The notes under the pieces are model-generated. The model was given only the letters and a program-made list of their open reading frames with translations, did no database searches and was not told where the DNA came from. A stretch of 64,000 bases of DNA from Chryseobacterium cupriresistens (lineage in GTDB: Bacteria; Bacteroidota; Bacteroidia; Flavobacteriales; Weeksellaceae), in assembly GCF_046614675.1 (NCBI RefSeq), contig NZ_JBKKJT010000011.1, forward strand, positions 62,001 to 126,000, written 5' to 3'. Shown one piece after another: positions 16,073 to 23,702 of this stretch (position 1 is its first letter; every line of letters begins with the position of its first letter). The position numbers and the translations under genes were made by a program.

Positions 16073-16201
16073 CGCTCCCGCACGATTGTATCGTGTGGCT
16101 TTATATTAATAATTCAGTAAACTATTCTTTGTAGAGGATAGTATTCTTTAGAATGGGTATAAAGAGTTTTTTAACCACACGAAAGGATTCGTGCGGGAGC
16201 G
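16073..16201. mobile_element. MITE-like element with 13-bp terminal inverted repeats
   Basis: It begins CGCTCCCGCACGA and ends with the exact reverse complement TCGTGCGGGAGCG. A second pair of arms (TCGTGTGG / CCACACGA) lies just inside. It is 129 bp long with no coding capacity, and it interrupts the RHS core remnant. It could be a non-autonomous transposable repeat or a large REP-like element; no transposase is present in the window. Confidence 0.55.
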
Positions 16202-16295
16202 GGGTTTCTGACAAAGGGATTTGGTAATGTTTCAGACATGTTGGCACGCAATATCCATGGACATTACAAAAGCAAATCTCAATTAAAATATTCAG

Positions 16296-16326
16296 AGAAA
16301 GAGTAACTATAACGGTTGCTCTTTCT
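16296..16326 (+). terminator. Hairpin in the cassette-repeat debris
   Basis: Arms AGAAAGAG and CTCTTTCT around GTAACTATAACGGTTG-type sequence, followed by ATTTTTAT. It may be a terminator left from a lost cassette. Confidence 0.45.
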
Positions 16327-16476
16327 ATTTTTATAAAATAAACAGCTCTTTATGAATGTAAAAATCTATTCATGTTCCAAATGTGTTGGTGAAAATTTTT
16401 TGTCAGAAGGAAAACTAATCCTGTTGGGCTTATGTACGCCATAAACAAAAACAAAACAAATAAATCTGTAACATTT

Positions 16477-16501
16477 TTTACATTATATTGACTAATGTAA
16501 A
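16477..16501. promoter_or_regulatory. Perfect palindrome TTTACATTA-N7-TAATGTAAA upstream of the ABC exporter
   Basis: 9-bp perfect arms with a 7-bp spacer, ending 10 bp before the ATG at 16512. The size and symmetry suit an operator for a dimeric repressor of the DUF5687-ABC operon. The cognate regulator is not in the window. Confidence 0.5.
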
Positions 16502-16511
16502 AAACTAATAT

Positions 16512-17978
16512 ATGTTTCTAAAGTTCCTTAGGCTTGAAATAAAAAGCTTTTTTCGTGGTACATCTTTAGGGATCAATCTAACCATGAAAATTCTCCGTTT
16601 CATAGGAATTCTCTACTTTATCGGATGTCTTGTGGGCGGAGCATTTATTGCCTTTTTCTACATTCAGGAGGAAATGCATCAGAATCCTTTACAAGTGGTT
16701 TCAAAATTCATGATTGTTGCCTGGATTATTGATCTTGTTCTCAAATATCTCTGGCAGGAAATCCCCACACAGAACATTAAGCCATTTCTAACGATGAATA
16801 TCCGGAAGAATACCTTGGTCAATTTTATGCTGGCCAAAACTTTTCTTTCAGCATTCAGCTGGCTGAGTTCTCTGTTCTTTATTACCTTTTCACTGATTGC
16901 CATATTCAATGGATATAGTATTTTGGGAATCATGGTGTGGCTGATTGGAGTGATTTCACTATTGTACCTGAATAATTTTATCAACATTTTTTTCAACGGT
17001 AAAGAGACCCTGGCGGTGATTATCGGAATATGCTTTCTGGGCATAGGAGCGTTGGAATATTACAATATTATTCCGGTTTTATCATATTCCGAATCGGTTT
17101 TCTTTAGTTTCTATGAAAAGCCATACGTTGTACTGATCCCTGTTGCTTTGTTCGTAATGCTGTGGTGGATATGTTTCCGCTACCTGCGTCAGGAGTTTTA
17201 TCTTGATCAGGGGCTTGAAGCGAAGAAAACAGTCGGGAAAACAGAAAATATTGCCTTCCTGAATAAATACGGCGTTATCGGGACATTTATCAATAATGAT
17301 ATTAAAATGTTGAGACGCAATAAAGTACCCAAAGGAATTTTGCTGGGCAGCTTTATGTTTCTGTTCTACGGATTGCTGATGTTTACTTCTTCAATGTACA
17401 AAACACCGGCAATGATGATGTTTATGGGACTTTTTGTAACAGGAGGTTTCCAGTTTCTTTTTGGACAGAGAGTTCCCGCTTTTGACAGTTCATACTATCC
17501 ATTGATGATGACCCTGAATGTTCCATACAAAGAATATCTGAAAGCAAAATGGTGGCTGATGAATATTGTAACTGGAGTTTCTGTGATTATAGCGGTTTGT
17601 TATGCCTATTTTGGCTGGGAAGTTTATGTTACATTTTTTGCCGCAGGTTTATATAATATCGGTGTGAATTCTCAATTTACTTTGTGGTCCGGAGCTTTCA
17701 ATAAAACTCAGATTGACCTGAATTCAAAAGAGAAACGATTGGGACAGAAAGGAAGCTTCAATATGATCGCCATGTTTCTGCTGATTCCTAAAATGTTACT
17801 TCCGATGGGTGTATTTGCCTTAACAAAATATTTGTGGGGCATTACCGGAGGAGTAATCAGTATTGCAATTATCGGAATTATCGGATTTTTCCTGAGAGAG
17901 AAGATCTTTGATATTATTGTAAAACTTTACAAAAAAGAAAAATACAGCACACTGGATGCATTTAAAAATATAAGTTAA
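16512..17978 (+). CDS. DUF5687 family multi-pass membrane protein (ABC exporter permease component)
   Basis: 488 aa with about ten hydrophobic helices spread over the whole length and a soluble loop around residues 235-260 (LEAKKTVGKTENIAFLNKYG). The N-terminus MFLKFLRLEIKSFFRGTSLG matches my memory of DUF5687, a Bacteroidota family always next to an ABC ATPase. It lies 3 bp before the ATPase gene, so the two should form one transporter in the inner membrane. The substrate is unknown. A palindrome just upstream suggests repressor control. Confidence 0.8.
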   Translation: MFLKFLRLEIKSFFRGTSLGINLTMKILRFIGILYFIGCLVGGAFIAFFYIQEEMHQNPLQVVSKFMIVAWIIDLVLKYLWQEIPTQNIKPFLTMNIRKNTLVNFMLAKTFLSAFSWLSSLFFITFSLIAIFNGYSILGIMVWLIGVISLLYLNNFINIFFNGKETLAVIIGICFLGIGALEYYNIIPVLSYSESVFFSFYEKPYVVLIPVALFVMLWWICFRYLRQEFYLDQGLEAKKTVGKTENIAFLNKYGVIGTFINNDIKMLRRNKVPKGILLGSFMFLFYGLLMFTSSMYKTPAMMMFMGLFVTGGFQFLFGQRVPAFDSSYYPLMMTLNVPYKEYLKAKWWLMNIVTGVSVIIAVCYAYFGWEVYVTFFAAGLYNIGVNSQFTLWSGAFNKTQIDLNSKEKRLGQKGSFNMIAMFLLIPKMLLPMGVFALTKYLWGITGGVISIAIIGIIGFFLREKIFDIIVKLYKKEKYSTLDAFKNIS

Positions 17979-17981
17979 ACC

Positions 17982-18698
17982 ATGATCAACATACACAATT
18001 TATCCAAAACATACGGAACAGCAACCGTTCTCAATATTGAACACCTTGAAATTCCTAACGGAGAAACATTTGGGCTGGTGGGAAACAACGGAGCAGGAAA
18101 AACAACGCTTTTCAGCCTCATGCTGGATCTGATTCAGGCTACGACTGGATTTGTAAGCATTGACGGAATTAAGGTTAACGAATCTGAAGCCTGGAAAAAT
18201 AAAGTTTCAGCCTTCGTAGATGATACTTTTCTCATCGGCTATCTTACGCCTGAAGAATATTTTTACTTTATCGGAGAGCTTAGAGGCCAGAACAAAGCTT
18301 CTGTAGACGAATTCCTTAAGCCTTTCCACGATTTTTTCAATGGAGAAATCCTGAAATCAGGAAAATATATCCGTGACCTGTCAAAAGGAAATCAGAAAAA
18401 AGTAGGAATTGTAGGAGCTATTATTGGAAATCCTGAGATTATTATTCTTGATGAACCTTTTGCCAACCTCGATCCGTCTACCCAGATCAAGCTTAAAAAC
18501 CTGATCAAGGAGTTATCAAAACAGGATGGTGTTACTTTTCTTATTTCCAGCCATGATCTTTCCCATACTACAGAAGTCTGCAACAGAATCGTGGTTGTGA
18601 ACAAAGGGGTGTTGGTAAAAGATATTCAGACCAATCCGGAAACTTTGAAAGATCTGGAACAATATTTTGCAGATCAGGTTTCAGTTTCGGATATTTAA
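17982..18698 (+). CDS. ABC transporter ATP-binding protein
   Basis: 238 aa, the expected size for a single nucleotide-binding domain. Walker A is GNNGAGKTT (about residues 34-42), the signature is LSKGNQKKVG, Walker B is IIILDEPFANLD and the switch histidine is in LISSHDLSH. The signature LSKGNQ differs from the LSGGQ consensus, as is common in ABC-2/drug-type exporters of Bacteroidota. It powers the DUF5687 permease encoded 3 bp upstream. Confidence 0.93.
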   Translation: MINIHNLSKTYGTATVLNIEHLEIPNGETFGLVGNNGAGKTTLFSLMLDLIQATTGFVSIDGIKVNESEAWKNKVSAFVDDTFLIGYLTPEEYFYFIGELRGQNKASVDEFLKPFHDFFNGEILKSGKYIRDLSKGNQKKVGIVGAIIGNPEIIILDEPFANLDPSTQIKLKNLIKELSKQDGVTFLISSHDLSHTTEVCNRIVVVNKGVLVKDIQTNPETLKDLEQYFADQVSVSDI

Positions 18699-18716
18699 TA
18701 CCACAAAAAAAGAGGT

Positions 18717-19655
18717 ATGAATACGATAGAATCACAGAACGTAACAGATTATCCCAACAGCAATACTATTTTCATGGTCTGGAAACTTAATGACAGCCCT
18801 GAGCTGAAAGAAGTTTTTCAGGAACTATGTGCTTTGGTTTTAAATCTTAATAATTCAGTGTTTAACCGTTTCCCGGACAGCAGGGCAAGCTGTGTCATGG
18901 GAATTGGTGCAGAAGCATGGAAAAAACTGGAACTTCCAACGCCGCCGCCAAAAGAATTAGTCAATTTTGAAGAAATAAAAGGAACGAAACATACGGCTGT
19001 TTCTACTCCCGGAGACCTTCATTTTCATCTGAGAGCAGATAATAAAAGCCTGATTTTTGATATGGCTGTCGAGATCTCCCGGTTATTAAGCTCAGTGGCC
19101 GAAAGTATTCTGGAGGTTCATGGATTCAAATACTGGGATGCACGCTCCATTCTTGGTTTTGTAGACGGAACGGAAAATCCGCATGGCGATGACCGTGATT
19201 ATTTTGGAAAGATAGGAGATGAAGACCTTCAGTATAAAGGAGGAAGCTATCTTTTTGTTCAGAAATACCTTCACAATATGGATGCCTGGAAAGGCTTATC
19301 CACGGAAGAGCAGGAAAAAGTGATCGGAAGATCAAAAGAGAATGATATTGAAATGTCTGATGCTGTAAAACCTTCAAATTCACATATTGCTTTAGCCAAT
19401 ATCGAGGGCGAAAACGGTGAAGAACTGAAAATAGTCAGAGATAATATGCCTTTCGGCAATCCCTCTACCAATGAGTTCGGAACTTATTTTATTGCCTATT
19501 CAAGTACATTTACCACAACAAAAAAGATGTTGACCAATATGTTTATCGGTGATCCTCCCGGAAATTATGACAGAATTTTAGATTTCAGCACAGCAGTTAC
19601 AGGAACGCTTTTCTTTGTTCCTACCAGAAATATGCTTGATGAATTCTCAGGATAA
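18717..19655 (+). CDS. Dyp-type heme peroxidase
   Basis: 312 aa, usual for the compact YfeX-like branch. The family hallmark GFVDGTENP (GxxDG) is at about residues 146-154. A likely proximal heme histidine is in NSHIAL (about residue 221) and a distal arginine is in RDNMPFGN. GTYFIAYS near the C-terminus also fits the family. No signal peptide, so it is a cytosolic heme-dependent peroxidase. It sits 18 bp after the ABC ATPase gene and may be co-transcribed. A hairpin-plus-T terminator follows at 19662. Confidence 0.93.
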   Translation: MNTIESQNVTDYPNSNTIFMVWKLNDSPELKEVFQELCALVLNLNNSVFNRFPDSRASCVMGIGAEAWKKLELPTPPPKELVNFEEIKGTKHTAVSTPGDLHFHLRADNKSLIFDMAVEISRLLSSVAESILEVHGFKYWDARSILGFVDGTENPHGDDRDYFGKIGDEDLQYKGGSYLFVQKYLHNMDAWKGLSTEEQEKVIGRSKENDIEMSDAVKPSNSHIALANIEGENGEELKIVRDNMPFGNPSTNEFGTYFIAYSSTFTTTKKMLTNMFIGDPPGNYDRILDFSTAVTGTLFFVPTRNMLDEFSG

Positions 19656-19661
19656 AATGCA

Positions 19662-19690
19662 AGCTGCCTCATTCCAGGGCGGCTTTTTCT
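19662..19690 (+). terminator. Intrinsic terminator after Dyp peroxidase
   Basis: GCTGCC / GGCGGC stem with loop TCATTCCAG, followed by TTTTTCTTT. Confidence 0.75.
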
Positions 19691-19777
19691 TTAATTAAAT
19701 AATACAAATAAAAATTTTTTTCAAAAATTGTAACCTTTTTTTGTTTTGATTGTCTTTAGTATAGAAACAGCATAAAC

Positions 19778-20338
19778 ATGAAACTCTTGTTCGGAAATAA
19801 AAAAAATGATTTGTTGAGCCTCCTGAAGAAACAGGATCCGGCTGCGCAGAAGATTTTCTATGAGCAGAATGTCAGGAAATTCCTGAGTGTCAGCAAAAGC
19901 TATGTGAGCGATTTGTATCAGGCGGAAGATTGTCTTATCAAAGCATTCTGTAAAATTTTTAAACATATAGAAAGCTTCCGAGGAGAATCGAATCTGGATA
20001 GCTGGGCAAGAAAAATTGTTGTGAATGAATGCCTGAACTTTATCAAAAGTCATAAAACCATTTTCTATCTGGACGAGATTAACCCATCTTTTCATGAAGA
20101 TATCCACGAGCCGGAGATTGATTGTGATTTTAATGCACAGGATCTGTTAGATCAGCTGCCTGATGCTTACAGAATGGTTTTTAACCTGTATGTACTGGAA
20201 GGATATTCTCATCAGGAAATTGCAGATACTTTACAGATTTCAGTGGCAGTGAGCAAAACACAGTTGTTCAGAGCAAAAGAAAAGTTAAGAAATATTTACT
20301 TTCAACAACAAAAAAAAGTGAAAAATGAAAACGTCTAA
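19778..20338 (+). CDS. RNA polymerase sigma factor, ECF (sigma-70 family)
   Basis: 186 aa. Region 2 (about 25-95: YEQNVRKFLSVSKSYV, DLYQAEDCLIKAFCKIFKHI) and region 4 (about 125-175: LPDAYRMVFNLYVLEGYSHQEIADTL) are both present in the ECF arrangement. It redirects RNA polymerase to a specific regulon. The stop overlaps the next gene by 14 bp, and that product is a one-helix membrane protein, as expected for an anti-sigma factor. Confidence 0.92.
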   Translation: MKLLFGNKKNDLLSLLKKQDPAAQKIFYEQNVRKFLSVSKSYVSDLYQAEDCLIKAFCKIFKHIESFRGESNLDSWARKIVVNECLNFIKSHKTIFYLDEINPSFHEDIHEPEIDCDFNAQDLLDQLPDAYRMVFNLYVLEGYSHQEIADTLQISVAVSKTQLFRAKEKLRNIYFQQQKKVKNENV

Positions 20339-20936
20339 AGATACTATTGAATACCAGATCAAAAAACAGATGGAGGAAAGAGAGATTGCTCCTTCCCGTG
20401 ATCTCTGGTCTGAAATTGAGTTTCATAATAACAATAATCGCGGTTCCAAATCAAAAATGAACTGGTTTTTAGTGGCAGCATGTTTAATGTTGACCTTCGG
20501 TTTAGGTACTGTTCTGTTTTTTCTCAATCAGCCTTCAGAGATTGAACCTGTCATGGTGAAGACTGCAGAAAAAACTTCTTCTGATAAAATGAGAACTGAT
20601 TCTATTCACGATAATATTTCTCTGACAGCTCAGAACAATGAAAAGAAAGAAGAGAATCAAACATCACCCTCCGATAAAGCAGAAGGGATTTCTGCGGTGG
20701 CAATTGCACAGACTCCGCTGATTCCCAAAGAAAACCTTCCTTTGAAAAAACAGGAAATTCCACAGCTTACTCATCCTCAGCTTATGGCAAAAGCCGATTC
20801 TTTAAAAACTCCGGTTAAAAAGAAGAAATATGTAGACCCATCCACACTTCTTTTTTCAGTAGAACATAAAGATGTCATCGAAAAAACAAAAGATGGAAGT
20901 AACGTGGCGACTACTATCGATCTGAATGCCAGATAA
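20325..20936 (+). CDS. Single-pass membrane protein, candidate anti-sigma factor
   Basis: 203 aa, overlapping the sigma gene by 14 bp. A short cytosolic N-terminus (residues 1-45) precedes one helix (about 46-66, NWFLVAACLMLTFGLGTVLFF); the rest is a polar, K/S/T-rich, probably disordered periplasmic region. This topology and gene order are typical of anti-sigma factors, but no zinc-binding or FecR motif is seen, so the role is inferred. Confidence 0.6.
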   Translation: MKTSKDTIEYQIKKQMEEREIAPSRDLWSEIEFHNNNNRGSKSKMNWFLVAACLMLTFGLGTVLFFLNQPSEIEPVMVKTAEKTSSDKMRTDSIHDNISLTAQNNEKKEENQTSPSDKAEGISAVAIAQTPLIPKENLPLKKQEIPQLTHPQLMAKADSLKTPVKKKKYVDPSTLLFSVEHKDVIEKTKDGSNVATTIDLNAR

Positions 20937-20966
20937 CGTATCCGTAAAAATTTAAAAATTAATAAT

Positions 20967-22007
20967 ATGATCAAGAAATTAATCGTAATGGGATTGATGT
21001 GCTCTTTTTCCGCATCATTCTATGCACAGAAGACCTTCAATATTAACCTTTCTTCTAAAAAAGATACAGAGGTGAGCCCAATTGTAAAAGAGAAAGTAGA
21101 AGAATATGCAGCAAAAATCAATACCATTATCCAGGAAGAGAAAAAGCTGATGGAAGAAGAACTGTTGGTTCTGCAGGCAAAAAATCTTGATAAGGCAGAT
21201 TTTGACAGAGAAAAAGCTAAGATTGCAGACCGCTATTCTGAAAAAATGGATAAAAGGATTGAAGAACTGGGATTTGATCTGGATGATGTGATTCAGAAGC
21301 AGGTAAGATATTCTCTTCTGAATACTGATGTGACTTCCAAAGAAGAGCTTAAAGAAAAATTGCTGAAAAAATTCCGCCCTACAAGAAGCTTTACCGGATA
21401 TTTCTCATACGGAATCATGACTTTGACAAACAGTTCTCCGGATAATGAACTGGATAAGAATATCGGATATGCCAATAACCTGGAATTCGGTCTGAAACTG
21501 AACTATCAGCTTAGCAGAACAAGTCCGTGGGCTATTACTTCAGGACTGGGATTTTCATGGAGAACGGTGAGGACAGATAATAATATGTTCTTTACCAAAA
21601 GTGCAGATCAGGGAGTAGTTCTGTCTCAATATGGCGGCAGCCTTGATAAAAGTAAACTGAGAACAGGATATATTATTGTTCCTCTTGGGATGCAGTATAA
21701 TTTTTCCAAACTTAAGAATGGTGGAATGGATGTTCAGTACAGAAGTTATTACACAGGATTTAAAATTGGAGCCAATGTATATGGTGGCGTAAAAATGTCT
21801 ACCAACAATATTGTAAAAGGAAACGATGGCGAAATGAGAGACCGTGGAAATTATCAGGTGAATCCTTTCGTCTACGGAGCACAGCTTACTGTTTCTTATA
21901 ACAGTTTCAGCTTATTTGTTAAAAAAGATTTCAGCAACTTCTTTAAAGACGGTTATTTCAAAAATGATAAAGCACTGATATTCGGCTTAACCATTGGATT
22001 AGATTAA
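20967..22007 (+). CDS. Secreted protein with N-terminal coiled coil and outer-membrane beta-barrel-like C-terminus
   Basis: 346 aa. The signal peptide ends near SFYAQ. Residues about 35-130 are charged and helical (KEKVEEYAAKINTIIQEEKK), followed by a region of alternating aromatic strands (SFTGYFSYGIM, FGLKLNYQL, NPFVYGAQLTVSYNSF) ending in a C-terminal strand, as in small outer-membrane barrels. It is the third gene of the sigma factor cluster and may be its target or sensor. No exact family was recognised. Confidence 0.6.
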   Translation: MIKKLIVMGLMCSFSASFYAQKTFNINLSSKKDTEVSPIVKEKVEEYAAKINTIIQEEKKLMEEELLVLQAKNLDKADFDREKAKIADRYSEKMDKRIEELGFDLDDVIQKQVRYSLLNTDVTSKEELKEKLLKKFRPTRSFTGYFSYGIMTLTNSSPDNELDKNIGYANNLEFGLKLNYQLSRTSPWAITSGLGFSWRTVRTDNNMFFTKSADQGVVLSQYGGSLDKSKLRTGYIIVPLGMQYNFSKLKNGGMDVQYRSYYTGFKIGANVYGGVKMSTNNIVKGNDGEMRDRGNYQVNPFVYGAQLTVSYNSFSLFVKKDFSNFFKDGYFKNDKALIFGLTIGLD

Positions 22008-22029
22008 ATATTACTTTGATAGCAAATGA

Positions 22030-22059
22030 AAAACTCCGGGAATGGCTCCCGGAGTTTTT
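22030..22059. terminator. Bidirectional intrinsic terminator
   Basis: AAAACTCCGGGA / TCCCGGAGTTTT stem with A/T runs on both sides, between the convergent barrel-protein gene and fumC. Confidence 0.88.
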
Positions 22060-22082
22060 ACATAGTATCAGTTATAAAATCA

Positions 22083-23477
22083 TTATTTTAAGCTTCCAAC
22101 CATATCTTCAGGTTTTACCCATTCGTCAAACTGTTCAGCAGTCAACAAGCCAAGATTAATGGCTTCTTCTTTTAATGTTGTCCCGTTTTTATGGGCTGTT
22201 TTAGCAATTTTAGCGGCATTTTCATATCCGATATGAGTATTTAAAGCCGTTACAAGCATTAAAGATTTGTCTACAAGCTCTTTAATTCTCTCATGATTCG
22301 GCTCAATACCTACCGCACAGTGATCATTGAAAGAAATACATGCATCGGCAATCAATTGGGCAGATTGCAGGAAATTGTACGCCATTACCGGTTTGAAAAC
22401 ATTCAGTTCATAATTCCCCTGAGTTCCGGCAAATGAAATGGTGGTATCATTTCCTAAAACCTGAGCACAAACCATCGTCATCGCTTCATTCTGAGTAGGA
22501 TTTACTTTCCCCGGCATAATAGAAGATCCCGGTTCATTTTCAGGAATATGAATTTCCCCAATTCCCGAGCGTGGCCCTGATGCCATCAGTCTAACATCCT
22601 GAGCAATTTTGTATAAAGAAACAGCCAGCTGCTTTAAAGCTCCGTGAGATTCTACAATCGCATCATGTGCAGCAAGGGCTTCAAATTTATTTTCAGCAGT
22701 AACAAAAGGATGTTTTGTAAATTGAGCAATATATTCCGCTACTTTTACATCATAGCCTTTAGGCGTATTCAATCCTGTTCCTACAGCAGTTCCTCCTAAG
22801 GCAAGCTCAGAAAGATGAGGTAGGGTATTTTTTAAAGCTCTCAATCCGAATTCCAGCTGGGCTGCATAACCTGAAAATTCCTGCCCAAGAGTAAGCGGAG
22901 TGGCATCCATGAGATGGGTTCTCCCGATCTTGACAACATCTTTAAAGGCTTTTGATTTTTCAGACAACGTATTTTTTAGTTTCTCAACAGCGGGAATGGT
23001 TACTTCCACCACTTTGGTATACGCAGCAATGTGCATGGCAGTGGGATAGGTATCGTTGGATGACTGAGATTTATTCACATCATCATTCGGGTGGATTTCA
23101 GATTTTTCTCCCAATGTGCCGCCGTTATTGACATGTGCTCTGTTGGAAATCACTTCATTCACATTCATGTTCGACTGTGTTCCGGAACCCGTCTGCCAGA
23201 TCACCAGAGGAAACTGGTCATTCAATTTTCCCTCCAGAATTTCATCACATACTTTCGCGATCATATCTCTTTTTTCCACCGGAAGTACTCCCAGATCAGT
23301 ATTGGCATAAGCGGCAGCCTTCTTCAGATAAGCAAAAGCTTCAATGATTTCATGCGGCATTGAACCCTCAGGTCCTATTTTGAAATTATTTCTGGAACGT
23401 TCCGTCTGTGCACCCCAAAGTTTATCTGCAGGTACCTGCACTTCTCCCATGGTGTCTTTTTCTATTCTGTAATTCAT
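22083..23477 (-). CDS. fumC: Fumarate hydratase class II
   Basis: 464 aa, the family length. Interconverts fumarate and L-malate in the TCA cycle without an iron-sulfur cluster. The fumarase/aspartase signature GSSIMPGKVNPTQ lies near residue 318. Other typical stretches are RSRNNFKIG, SSNDTYPTA and GRTHLMDATPL. The C-terminal NGTTLKEEAINLGLL also matches class II enzymes. It is divergent from a second, class I fumarase, with about 225 bp between them. Confidence 0.97.
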   Translation of the reverse strand: MNYRIEKDTMGEVQVPADKLWGAQTERSRNNFKIGPEGSMPHEIIEAFAYLKKAAAYANTDLGVLPVEKRDMIAKVCDEILEGKLNDQFPLVIWQTGSGTQSNMNVNEVISNRAHVNNGGTLGEKSEIHPNDDVNKSQSSNDTYPTAMHIAAYTKVVEVTIPAVEKLKNTLSEKSKAFKDVVKIGRTHLMDATPLTLGQEFSGYAAQLEFGLRALKNTLPHLSELALGGTAVGTGLNTPKGYDVKVAEYIAQFTKHPFVTAENKFEALAAHDAIVESHGALKQLAVSLYKIAQDVRLMASGPRSGIGEIHIPENEPGSSIMPGKVNPTQNEAMTMVCAQVLGNDTTISFAGTQGNYELNVFKPVMAYNFLQSAQLIADACISFNDHCAVGIEPNHERIKELVDKSLMLVTALNTHIGYENAAKIAKTAHKNGTTLKEEAINLGLLTAEQFDEWVKPEDMVGSLK

Positions 23478-23678
23478 AGTGTTGAAATTTGTATGATCTT
23501 TTATTTTTTACGCCAAAAAAATTGTTGGTAGTATCATGTTTAATGAAATAAATAATATTTTGGCTTTGTTTATTTAGCTTCTATAAAGGTACTTATAAAC
23601 TCAGAAACCTCCAATTTATAATCATTATAAATATCAATATAAATGACTGATTTTACTCATATTTTTTTAAAGGAGGCG

Positions 23679-23686
23679 TATTTTTG
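23679..23686 (+). promoter_or_regulatory. -7 box TATTTTTG of the class I fumarase gene
   Basis: TATTTTTG fits TAnnTTTG and lies 17 bases before the ATG at 23703, so the leader would be very short. No clear TTTG lies at the right distance upstream. Confidence 0.45.
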
Positions 23687-23702
23687 TACAAACAAAAATT
23701 GA

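Larger units (their letters stand above)
15730..16511. other. 782-bp gap with decayed cassette sequences, a MITE-like element and regulatory palindrome
   Basis: No intact gene. In order it holds repeat D (15803-15862), a second junction repeat (15874-15980), an RHS core remnant (15987-16072), an element with terminal inverted repeats (16073-16201), fragments of the cassette repeat (16223-16244, 16371-16395), a hairpin (16296-16326) and a palindrome just before the next gene (16477-16501). Confidence 0.7.
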
